Of a stretch of DNA of 64,000 nt, positions 28,401-35,469 are shown one piece after another. A program made the position numbers and the translations under genes. The DNA is from AP-15 sp963762575 (lineage in GTDB: Bacteria; Pseudomonadota; Alphaproteobacteria; ATCC43930; CGMCC-115725), in the NCBI GenBank assembly GCA_963762575.1, contig CAVXLL010000013.1:372001-436000 (forward strand), read 5' to 3'. The notes under the pieces were generated by a model. The model was not told where the DNA came from. It saw only the letters and a list, made by a program, of their open reading frames with translations, and made no database searches. How positions within the stretch are numbered: the first letter of the stretch is position 1; each line of letters opens with the position of its first letter.

Positions 28401-28602
28401 GCTCTAGGCCGACACCGTGCAACACCTGCATATCCGCCCATAGCCTGGGCTGAGTCTCCGCGATAAAGGCGCAGACACGCGCCGGGAAAAGAGCACGCTC
28501 CACATCCCACTCGGCGACACTGCCCGGCCGCCACCCCGCCGGCCCGAGAAGGATCTCCTCGACCCGCGTCTCAAAAGCAAATTCTGTAGAGTGAGCGGGC
28601 AA
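25477..28602 (-). CDS. hsdR: Type I restriction enzyme, HsdR endonuclease/translocase
   Basis: DNA-translocating restriction subunit. The 1041-residue protein has the N-terminal PD-(D/E)xK nuclease (Asp139, then Glu153-Leu-Lys155 in VATCELKNPA, with KQY nearby), a helicase core with Walker A HSAGSGKTNS (314-323), DEAH box VIVDEAHSSQ (445-448), motif III FTATPKGKT, and later LLVANKYQTGFDQP and LSRLNRM. TTG start at 28602 with AAAGGA six bases upstream. It needs the HsdM/S product at 29177-32020 to find its site. The C-terminus runs into a family B repeat. The frame is intact over 3.1 kb, so the enzyme is probably active. Confidence 0.95.
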   Translation of the reverse strand: MPAHSTEFAFETRVEEILLGPAGWRPGSVAEWDVERALFPARVCAFIAETQPRLWADMQVLHGVGLERLIVDALVKELDLKGTLHVLRHGFKFFGRSFRLAYFKPAHGLNEEVLRLYEQNRLTVTRQVPCHPGKHDTVDVLFALNGLPVATCELKNPATGQNWRHACKQYQEDRDPRAPLFDFKKRALVHFAADPDEVHMTTRLLKEATQFLPFNRGSHPEEVQCGAGNPQHPSGYRTGYFWEEVLERDSFLDILGHFMFVEREEERVDDGRGGRRHVVKERMVFPRYHQLDAVRKLVAAARNERAGHNYLIQHSAGSGKTNSISWLSHRLASLHDAQDGKVFDCVIVVTDRRVLDDQLQDAIYQIEHAQGVVKAIDQDSKQLAAALIDGTKIVITTLQKFPFVLRGLLHAAGADSQENASEAEKQQAQEWQAAIAARRYAVIVDEAHSSQSGETARELKAILGATAIDTGDDEPDWEDGLNQVMLSRGRQPNLSFFAFTATPKGKTLELFGRAGPNGTPDPFHIYSMRQAIEEKFILDVLTNYTTYGTYYRLLKAAEDDPNLPKKRAARALAKFMSLHPHNIEQKTEVMVEHFRRSVRRRLGGRAKAMVVTSSRLHAVRYMLAFGRYISENGYTDVRPLVAFSGTVRDPETGFDYTEPGMNKDVITGRPISEAALPERFGSSDYNILLVANKYQTGFDQPLLHTMYVDKRLDGVQAVQTLSRLNRMIPGKDAPFVLDFVNEAEDIFRAFKPYYDKTELEEVSDPGALEALKHELDQVQVYHWSEIEAFAQTLYKPAIRQRAADHAELERHLQPAVDRFKLLDEDEQQAFRDRLVGYVRMYGFLSQIIPYDDRELEMLYGYGRFLLPHLQLDRGSTIELGDEVDLQYYRLSREFSGAIELREGEAQQIKSPTEVGTGRAEDEQAPLSTIIQLLNERFGTQFTEEDRLFFEQIKERACRNTQVVQTALANPLDKFELGIRKLIEDLMIERMGENDKIVTRYMADRDFQSSAFPILAREIFDTIHSRSPATNASNAPAAAPPP

Positions 28603-28636
28603 GGCGGTCCTTTCTGCGTGCGAAATCAGCCTGTTC

Positions 28637-28718
28637 CGTCATTCCCGCGAAAGCGGGAATCCAGGGGCCCAATTCTCACCGTTCGCCCTGGACCCCCGCT
28701 TTCGCGGGGTGACGATAA
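28637..28718. repeat. Intergenic repeat, family A (CCCGCGAAAGCGGG type), paired
   Basis: Two inverted units, CATTCCCGCGAAAGCGGGAA and CCCCCGCTTTCGCGGGG, facing each other with GTC and GAC outer ends. It sits between hsdR and the small gene at 28751. Other copies: 32868, 35298, a half unit at 48449, and a 23-base insert at 42114. Confidence 0.8.
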
Positions 28719-28750
28719 TGTATGCACTGGAGTCCCGCTCGGACACGCTC

Positions 28751-29143
28751 TCAGACGCGGTTCAGTTTCTGAATGAAGTCGTTGACCTCCGGCTGGGTCC
28801 AGGTATCCCCATGGTACCAGAAGTCCAGCAAAGCATCTTTGTTGCGCGACACCCAATTTATCACTTGTGGAGACAACTGGCGAACGACACGGACGGGTAG
28901 ACTATTGGCCACGACCGTCGGAGCGTCGGAGATCGTGACGGAAAAGCTCGGTTGCCAGCGCCCAGGCTGCAAAAAGTATTTCACTCGTGGCCCATGCCCG
29001 CCCATTGCCGTCGAGATGAAGATGGTGCCCGGCACACCCGTCTGAGCCGTCGTAAGGTTCGCCATTTCCACGACATCTTCGCTGGCAAGCTCCTCCGCCA
29101 ATGGCGTGTCGGCAGGGATTTGGAGAATATCGTTGGTCTTCAT
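28751..29143 (-). CDS. Conserved hypothetical protein inside the hsd operon
   Basis: 130 residues, start ATG at 29143, 33 bases after the hsdM-S stop and upstream of hsdR, all one strand. The text TIFISTAMGGHGPRVKYF, QPSFSVTISDAPTVVANSLP and KDALLDFWYHGDTWT gives a small soluble alpha/beta protein that I recognise only as a widely distributed hypothetical without a named function. No signal peptide, membrane segment or known catalytic motif. Its position suggests an accessory role (anti-restriction control, regulation or partner-toxin), but that is inference. Confidence 0.7.
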   Translation of the reverse strand: MKTNDILQIPADTPLAEELASEDVVEMANLTTAQTGVPGTIFISTAMGGHGPRVKYFLQPGRWQPSFSVTISDAPTVVANSLPVRVVRQLSPQVINWVSRNKDALLDFWYHGDTWTQPEVNDFIQKLNRV

Positions 29144-29176
29144 GTGGTTACGCTCATCCAGTTTGCTTTCCGGCCC

Positions 29177-32020
29177 CTACCCTGCAACAGGCGCCGCCGG
29201 CTTGCTCATAGGGATAGTTTCGCGTACGTCAATCTTGCCGGTTACCGCGGCGGTGATGAGCGCTATCCTGTACTCTCGGAAGTGTAAGATTATCTGTTCG
29301 GCTTTAATTAATAGTTGGTCTATTTTTTCCGTTTCGTGCTGCAAATATTTGGCGATGGCGCGCTGCTCATCAATCGGTGGGGCCAACACGACGCATTCGC
29401 CAAGCTCTTCGGCATTCAGATGGGGTTGGGCGGCGCGCAGGCGCGCCAGTTCGATTTGACCATTTAACATGTACTTTGAAAGCAAAACCCAGGCAATAAA
29501 TGGGGCATGTGCGCGAAGCACAGTGAGGACCATGTCATAGCCAGCGATGCTTCCTTCTACATGCTTAGTAACTATCGCGGAGTTGCCCGTATATGCACCA
29601 CTCCTTACCACGAGAATTTCGTCGTGTTTCAGCTGCGGATTACGGCGCCATGGTACATCATCCGGGCTCACCTTCTTAACGGCATCAAGATCAATATTTC
29701 CACGGTTGATGTCTGTCGCCCGAATAAATGGCAATCCGTCGTCAACATATTCGGGGGGCTCTCCGAGCCCATAGCGGATTGACCCGAGGTGCTTAAGCCG
29801 CATCGTGTCCCAGTGCTCTGGTATCTTGCCAAGGTGACCCACCTTGGTGCCTTCAAGTTTGGAATGGCCGCTGGCGTCGACTGCAGGCCCCAGCAGAGCT
29901 AAAATTTCCTTCTCAAGTGCTCTGATCTCTGCCCCGATTTCGTCGAGCGGGCGCGGCGGTTCATATCGGTAGAAGTACCGGTTAAACGGGATCTCGTAGC
30001 CTATCTTGGTCTTTTTGTGATCGATCCAGGCGTCTGGGACGTGCGGCAACACATCGCGGCGGAAATGTTCCTCGACGCGTTCTTTGAGCGGCACGGCTTC
30101 GGTATCGCGCAGTTCGGGGTCAGGTTCGGGTTTACCGTTGCGGTCACGGCAGATCCCCGCGTCCTCGTCGCGCTCGCCGAGCGCGTTCTGGATCGCCTTG
30201 ATTTCCGCCGCGATCAGGCGCACGCCCTCAGCGTGATCAATGGCGCGCAAGTCGGCGGTGAAGATGTCGCGATCCTTGTAAAGCTGGTCACAATTAACGA
30301 CGGCGAAGGCCGACAGCAGCATGCGAATTTGTTCCTGTCGGCGGTGGCCAGTCTCGATCTCTACCAGTCGGGCGGCTTCGTTCTTTTTATTGCTGGTTGC
30401 GAGATTGCGAAAGCCCAGCTCGTTTTCAAGCCGCGCGAGGCGTTCGGCGCTCGCCTGGAAATTAAGGCGCAGGGGCCGCTCAATAGTGATCTTCTGATAG
30501 CCGAAATCGGCGTTGTCGAAGATCTTGCTGACGACGAGCAACTTGTCGCGGCCGTCAATCGTGAAGCGGCGGGTCTCGCCGTCCTGGAAATTGCCGTGGA
30601 TACGCGCGATCTCGCCGATCTGATCCGGCTCGCCCGCATCCCGGTCGCCGATTTTGTTGCGCTTGTTGCCGAGGCTCTTGCGCATTTTGATGAAGAATTG
30701 CCGTGCATCGAGGAGTTGGATCTTGCCCCGACGGTGCTGCTCCTTCCGGTTTGTCAGGATCCAGAGATAGGTGGAGATGCCGGTGTTGTAGAAAAGCTGG
30801 TCGGGCAGCGCGGCAATCGCTTCGAGCCAGTCGTTTTCAATGATCCAACGGCGGATTTCGCTTTCGCCGCTGCCCGCGTCGCCGCTGAACAATGGCGAGC
30901 CGTTGAAGACGATGCAAATGCGGCTACCGCCGTCTGCCCGCGCGCGCATCTTCGACAACATGTGTTGTAGGAAGAGTAATGAGCCGTCGTTGATGCGCGG
31001 CAGGCCGGCGCCGAACCGACCGAGATCGCCGAGCGACTTATACTCGCTCTCAATGAAACGTTGCTGCTGTCTCCATTCGACGCCGAAGGGCGGGTTGGCG
31101 AGCATGTAATCGAACGTGATCTTGCTGCCGCTGTCGTCGCGATCGAAAGCGTCCTGCGTGAAGCTGTCGCCGAGCCGGATATTGTCGGCGTCCTCGCCTT
31201 TGATAAGCATGTCGGACTTGCAGACCGCCCAGGCCTCGTCGTTCCAATCCTGACCGTACAAGATCGGGTTGGCCTTGGCGTTTAGGTCGCGAATGTATCT
31301 TTCAGCGACCGACAGCATGCCGCCGGTGCCGCAGGCCGGGTCGAAGATCGTCTTGACGACATGGCTGCGCCGCAGATCCTGCTCCGGCGACAGGAGCAGG
31401 TTGACCATCAGCTTGATCACCTCGCGCGGCGTGAAGTGCTCGCCGGCCTCCTCGTTCGATTGCTCGGCGCCGATCCGGATCAGCTCCTCGAACACATAGC
31501 CCATCTGCATATTGTCGACCCGCTCGGGCGAGAGATCGATGCGGGCAAAGGCTTTGATGACCTCGTAGAGCAGGTTCTTCTCCGCCATCCGCGCGATCTG
31601 CTGGTCGAAGGCAAACCGTTCCATGACCGCGCGCACGTTCGGCGAGAAGTCTTTGATATAGATCGTCAGGTTGAGCGCGAGCTGGTCGGGATCGTCCAGC
31701 AATTTAGCAAAATCCAGCCGCGATAGGTTGAAGAACGGCCGTCCCGTTATACGTTCGAGCAGGCTGCGGACGACAGACTCAGGACGCCTCTGGATTGTCT
31801 CGTATTCTTCGAGAACTTGAGCCTTTGTCGGCGCGAGCAGGCAATCGAAGCGCCGCAACACGGTCAGCGGCAGGATCACCTTACGGTATTCGTTCCGCTT
31901 ATAGGGACCGCGGAGCAGGTTGCAGATGCTCCAAATGAAGTTGGCGAGCTGGGAATGGGTTTCTGGGCTCATGAGGTCGATGGGTTGGGATGCGGCAGGG
32001 ATGACCGGCGGCCCGGTCAC
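29177..32020 (-). CDS. hsdM: Fused Type I methyltransferase and half-specificity subunit (HsdM-HsdS)
   Basis: N6-adenine DNA methyltransferase and target-recognition protein in one 947-residue chain. Residues 17-500 are HsdM: SPETHSQLANFIWSICNLLR, SAM motif DPACGTGGM (227-235), catalytic ANPPFG (308-313). Residues about 640-710 are a linker with FYRYEPPRPL. Residues about 728-890 are one target-recognition domain (GHLGKIPEHWDTMRLKHLG, then RSGAYTGNSA), followed by one conserved helical arm (IDEQRAIAKYLQHETEKIDQ). Normal HsdS has two TRDs; here there is one, so two chains would have to pair. Start is GTG at 32020 or ATG at 31972, the latter matching the usual HsdM start. Frame intact. Confidence 0.93.
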   Translation of the reverse strand: MTGPPVIPAASQPIDLMSPETHSQLANFIWSICNLLRGPYKRNEYRKVILPLTVLRRFDCLLAPTKAQVLEEYETIQRRPESVVRSLLERITGRPFFNLSRLDFAKLLDDPDQLALNLTIYIKDFSPNVRAVMERFAFDQQIARMAEKNLLYEVIKAFARIDLSPERVDNMQMGYVFEELIRIGAEQSNEEAGEHFTPREVIKLMVNLLLSPEQDLRRSHVVKTIFDPACGTGGMLSVAERYIRDLNAKANPILYGQDWNDEAWAVCKSDMLIKGEDADNIRLGDSFTQDAFDRDDSGSKITFDYMLANPPFGVEWRQQQRFIESEYKSLGDLGRFGAGLPRINDGSLLFLQHMLSKMRARADGGSRICIVFNGSPLFSGDAGSGESEIRRWIIENDWLEAIAALPDQLFYNTGISTYLWILTNRKEQHRRGKIQLLDARQFFIKMRKSLGNKRNKIGDRDAGEPDQIGEIARIHGNFQDGETRRFTIDGRDKLLVVSKIFDNADFGYQKITIERPLRLNFQASAERLARLENELGFRNLATSNKKNEAARLVEIETGHRRQEQIRMLLSAFAVVNCDQLYKDRDIFTADLRAIDHAEGVRLIAAEIKAIQNALGERDEDAGICRDRNGKPEPDPELRDTEAVPLKERVEEHFRRDVLPHVPDAWIDHKKTKIGYEIPFNRYFYRYEPPRPLDEIGAEIRALEKEILALLGPAVDASGHSKLEGTKVGHLGKIPEHWDTMRLKHLGSIRYGLGEPPEYVDDGLPFIRATDINRGNIDLDAVKKVSPDDVPWRRNPQLKHDEILVVRSGAYTGNSAIVTKHVEGSIAGYDMVLTVLRAHAPFIAWVLLSKYMLNGQIELARLRAAQPHLNAEELGECVVLAPPIDEQRAIAKYLQHETEKIDQLLIKAEQIILHFREYRIALITAAVTGKIDVRETIPMSKPAAPVAG

Positions 32021-32112
32021 GATAAAGAAGCGATACTCGATCTTCTACCTCGCGCGCAACGCGCCCGCGCGCAAGCACGATAAGTGCGGTTTTGGCGCAA
32101 AATCTGGACTTC

Positions 32113-32141
32113 TGGCTGTTGATTCGCTGCAGAAACAGCCA
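32113..32141. repeat. Short inverted repeat at the right edge of the R-M island
   Basis: TGGCTGTT and AACAGCCA form 8-base arms with a 13-base gap, in the non-coding 180 bases between the hsdM-S start and the partial amidohydrolase copy. It might mark a recombination site or a promoter-region hairpin; evidence is only the symmetry and location. Confidence 0.3.
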
Positions 32142-32201
32142 AGGCCGAGCGCGGCGGGGATCAGAAGAGCTCAACCCGGAGATCCGGGCGAGGCGACCGC
32201 C

Positions 32202-32843
32202 GAGGTCCGGCGCTGCGCCAAGATGGGCCTGCGCGGCGGCGATCTCGCCTTCAAGCGGATGACTCCGCCGCTCTATACGCACGAGTGGTATCCCTTGTGG
32301 GAAGCGGCGGCCGAGTGCCGGTTCCCGATCTCGTTTCACTCGACCGGCTTCAAGGCGTTGCGGGCTCCCGACACGCCGGAGATGGAGAAACAGTATTTCA
32401 CCCAGTGGCGGCTGGTGCGCTCGGCCCTCTTCCAGCTCGACACGATGGAGGTGCTGGTTTCGCTGTTGGCTTCCGGCGCTTGCGAGAAGTATCCCGACTT
32501 CAATTTCGTGCTCGGCGAGTCGGGGGTGACCTGGCTGCCTTACGTCTTCGACCGCCTCGACACCGAATATGCCGACCGTGCAAGAAGCCTCAATTTCAAG
32601 CTCAAGCCGAGCGACTATTTCCGCCGCCAAGGCTATGTCACCTATCAGCAGGATCAGTATCTCGACCCGATCATCCCGTTGATCGGCGAGGACAACATCA
32701 TCTGGGGCGCCGACTACCCGCACCCCGACTGCATCTGGCCGGATTCACAACGCGTCCTCGACAAGAACCTCGCCGCAATCTCGCCGACCGTCCGCCGCAA
32801 GATCACCAGCGAGAACGTGACGCGGCTCTACCACCTGAACTGA
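32202..32843 (+). pseudogene. Partial amidohydrolase gene (3' 213 codons), direct repeat copy 2
   Basis: Same reading frame and protein as residues 170-382 of the gene at 24274, ending at the same stop, but without the first 169 codons, including GDNHID. An ORF opens further left through unrelated sequence, giving a chimeric N-terminus that has no family support. About 29 of 30 base differences from copy 1 are silent, so the copy was shaped by selection for protein function, presumably in a donor genome before arriving here. Confidence 0.92.
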
Positions 32844-33251
32844 CGAGAAGCGGCGGCTACCGCCTGTCGTCATGCCCGCGAAAGCGCGTATCCAGGGGGG
32901 CCAACGCACTGCCCGCACCCCTGGACCCCCGCTTCCGCGGGGGCGACGATAACAGCGCGGTCTGAGCTTCTTATGCACTTCGGTTGCGGTCGTCGGATCG
33001 ATCATCCGGCGGACCTCGGTTATCTTGTTCGCCGGGAAGCCGCTGCGCTTGGCGTGCTCCTGGATGATCGCTTCATCCCGAGCCAGATAAACGCAAAACG
33101 TCTTGTCGTTGGCGACGTAGCTCTCGACCCACTGAATGTCGGGCCCGAGTTCCTTCAAGGTCGCATTCGACTTCTGCGCGGCCTCGCGCAGGGCTTGCCG
33201 TTCGGCGCTGCCGATTGCCGGCAACTCGCGCTCGATGATGAATTTCCGCAT
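32745..33251 (-). CDS. DUF4242 (SCO4226-like) protein with run-on C-terminus
   Basis: From ATG 33251, residues 1-88 (MRKFIIERELPAIGSAERQ, QWVESYVANDKTFCVYLA, then KITEVRRMIDPTTA) form a complete DUF4242 ferredoxin-like domain, a family that includes nickel-binding SCO4226. The frame does not stop at the domain end near 32985. It runs about 80 codons through a family A repeat and antisense to the partial amidohydrolase gene. A stop in another phase (TAA) lies right at the expected end, so a one-base change probably removed the natural terminus. GGAGGAACC precedes the start. Confidence 0.75.
   Translation of the reverse strand: MRKFIIERELPAIGSAERQALREAAQKSNATLKELGPDIQWVESYVANDKTFCVYLARDEAIIQEHAKRSGFPANKITEVRRMIDPTTATEVHKKLRPRCYRRPRGSGGPGVRAVRWPPWIRAFAGMTTGGSRRFSSVQVVEPRHVLAGDLAADGRRDCGEVLVEDAL
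32868..32953. repeat. Intergenic repeat, family A, paired
   Basis: Facing units GTCATGCCCGCGAAAGCGCG and CCCCCGCTTCCGCGGGGGC with intact outer GTC and GAC ends and a central spacer, just right of the partial amidohydrolase copy. Same architecture as 28637-28718. Confidence 0.8.
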
Positions 33252-33290
33252 GGTTCCTCCCGATCGGAAGTGAGGTTCAAGGCAACCAGA

Positions 33291-34417
33291 TTACCGCGCG
33301 GCGGTAAAGAGCGGGATCACCCGCTCGGGCACGCCAAACCGCAATTTGCGCGGGACCAGCTGTTCCGGCGGCGGCAGGCGCAGATTGTAGCGGTCGTCCT
33401 TCAACCCCTCGCGCATCTCGATCACATCGCGATGGCCCTCGGTCGTCAATAACCCGACCCGGGCGCCCCGATGCTCGATCAGCGCGTTGGTCGCGACCGT
33501 CGTGCCGTGGACGATCCGCTCGGTCTCGGCCAAGATCTGTTCGATCTGGAGAGCGAGGGTATCGGCCAGCAGTTGCAATCCGTCGAGCACGCCAATCGAT
33601 GGATCGGCTGGGGTCGAGGGGACCTTGGCCAGGGTCACCTTGCCGGAAATGTCGCTGTTGCCGCGGCCGTCGTCGTCGAGCAATGCCTCGCCCTGGTAGA
33701 CGCCGTCCCGCCATTGGGCGATGACCGCGCGGGTCTGGCGTTCGGCGCCGTCGAGCACCGCCTCGATCGCAGCGTTGGCCAGCGGCCGCCGAATTCGGCC
33801 GCCAACGCCAAGAGGCGCCGCTCACCGACATGCGCCGAACCGATCATCGCCGCGAGATCGCCGCGGAAGTCGCGCGGGTGGCGCACATTGGTAGCGATCA
33901 TCTCCAGGAGATCACGGCGGACCTCGCCTCGGTCGTAGAGCCGCAATGGCGTGATACGGATGCCCTCTTGCCAGATGTCGGTCGCGGCGGCGTTGTAGGC
34001 GCCGTGCGTCGCGCCGCCGATGTCGCTCTGATGCGCCCGATTGATCGACCAGAAACGCGGCCGCCCATCTCCCTTGGCGCCTTCGAACACCGGCACGAAA
34101 GCAGTCAGATCGGGCAGATGATTCCCGCCGTGATAGGGGTCGTTGAGCAGAAAGACATCGCCCTGGTGGATGTCCTCGCCGAAGAACTCGGTCACCGCCT
34201 TCGCCGCAAACGGGAGGGCGCCGACATGGATCGGCACGTGCTCGGCCTGGGCGATGAGCCTCCCATCGAGATCGCAGATTGCGGTCGAGAAATCGCGGCT
34301 CGAATTGAGGATCTGCGAATATGAGGTGCGCAGCATCGCCTCTCCCATCTCCTCGACGATCGCCAAGAGGCGATGCTGAATGACGGAGGTGACGATCGGG
34401 TCAACCGCAAGGGTCAT
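33291..34417 (-). pseudogene. Hydantoinase/oxoprolinase locus: HyuB start fused to a HyuA fragment
   Basis: From ATG 34417 the text is the N-terminal 200 residues of HyuB (PIVTSVIQHRLLAIVEEMGE, NDPYHGGNHLPDL, FWSINRAHQSDIGGATHG). After a frame slip near 33790 it continues HyuB-like to WRDGVYQGEALLDDDGRGN, then switches abruptly near 33645 to internal HyuA text (VTLAKVPSTPADPSIGVLDG, ERIVHGTTVATNALIE, GHRDVIEMREGLKDDRY) and stops at 33291. HyuA N-terminus and most of both proteins are gone, so the locus is decayed. Intact HyuA/HyuB hydrolyse 5-oxoproline or hydantoins using ATP. Confidence 0.8.
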
Positions 34418-34422
34418 CAAAT

Positions 34423-35460
34423 TTACTCCCGCAAGGCCGCGGGGAAGGGGAAGCCGAACTCGAAGGGCATGGCGAGGCCTTGGAACCACTGGGGCAGGGG
34501 CGGGAAATGGCCGACGGCAGTGATCATTTCTGCGACCCGGTTGTCGATGTCGGGGTAGCCGGAGCTGCGCCGGACCTTGACGAGCGCGATCCTGCCGTCA
34601 TCGAGGACCACGAACTCGACGACCGTCATCCCGCGGCGGTCGCCCAGCATGCCCGGTGACAGCAGGTTATAGTGCTGCCGGATCAGCGAATGCATATAGG
34701 CGAGGTACTCGTCGCGGGTTGCCGCCGGGCCGGGGAACCTTCCCGGGCGGGGCGCCAAATTCCCCGGCTCTTCGACCCGCCGCGGAACCTGATGAGCCGC
34801 CGGTGTCGGCTTGGGCGCGGGCTTGGGAACGGGGTCGGGCTTTGGCGCATCGGGTTTCGCCGGCGGGAGCGGGGGCGGCGCTATCGCCGCCATCTGCTGC
34901 GGCTTCTCAGGCGGCTTCGTCTCGGCGGGTGGAGTTTCGGCCTTGGCCGGTTTGTCGGCCGCCGGCGGGTCGCCCTTGGGCTTGTCGACCTCTTTGGCCT
35001 CGGGTTCGCCGAGATCCTCCGACGCCAAACGGCCGCGCGGTGGCGGCGGAGTGGGTTTGGGCTGCGGTACCGGCGGCGGCGGCTTTACTGCCGGTGCGGG
35101 AGGCGGTGGGGGCTCCATCACCAGTTGCACCGGGATCGGCTCGGTTTCGGCCGGCGGCGACATCGGCCAGTTGATCAGCAGCAACAACGGCAGCAGGTGC
35201 AATACCAGCGAGCCGACCGGCCCGCGCAGCCGGCTCCACCAGCGAGATCTATCACCTTGTTGTTCTCGTTCGAGGGGTTCGGGTGACCGCAGCGCGTCGT
35301 TCCCATCTTCCCGGCGAAAGCCGGGACCCATCAGTCTGTGGGCACCGGCTTCCGCCGGTGTGACGGAAAAAAGCGTCGGCTCTCGCTCGTTCTCGGCAAC
35401 CAGGGCCACACCCGGGCCGAGCATCGGCTCTAGACGGTCCTCGTCAATAGTGCCGAACAC
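34423..35460 (-). CDS. TonB-like energy transducer with Pro-rich linker
   Basis: 345 residues. A membrane segment (GSLVLHLLPLLLLINWP, about residues 83-99) is followed by about 130 residues rich in Pro, Ala, Lys and Glu and a C-terminal TonB_C-type domain (RQHYNLLSPGMLGDRRG, VVEFVVLDDGRIALVKVRRSSGYP, VAEMITAVGHFPPLPQ). It would span the periplasm and couple proton force to an outer-membrane receptor. The start at 35460 is nine bases after the ligA stop, same strand. Residues about 33-55 are encoded by a family A palindromic repeat (35298-35367) kept in frame. ATG 35331 is an alternative start inside that repeat. Confidence 0.82.
   Translation of the reverse strand: MFGTIDEDRLEPMLGPGVALVAENEREPTLFSVTPAEAGAHRLMGPGFRREDGNDALRSPEPLEREQQGDRSRWWSRLRGPVGSLVLHLLPLLLLINWPMSPPAETEPIPVQLVMEPPPPPAPAVKPPPPVPQPKPTPPPPRGRLASEDLGEPEAKEVDKPKGDPPAADKPAKAETPPAETKPPEKPQQMAAIAPPPLPPAKPDAPKPDPVPKPAPKPTPAAHQVPRRVEEPGNLAPRPGRFPGPAATRDEYLAYMHSLIRQHYNLLSPGMLGDRRGMTVVEFVVLDDGRIALVKVRRSSGYPDIDNRVAEMITAVGHFPPLPQWFQGLAMPFEFGFPFPAALRE
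35298..35367. repeat. Family A repeat inside the TonB-like coding region
   Basis: CTTCCCGGCGAAAGCCGGGA and CACCGGCTTCCGCCGGTGTG face each other as in the other paired units. On the minus strand it reads in frame as TPAEAGAHRLMGPGFRRED near the TonB-like N-terminus, before the membrane segment. Confidence 0.75.
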
Positions 35461-35469
35461 CTGCCGTCG

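Noticed and set aside
31920..32201. ORF reading from antisense hsdM into the amidohydrolase fragment
   Set aside because: The part before 32202 has no family resemblance and overlaps hsdM on the other strand; it is a chance opening before a gene fragment.
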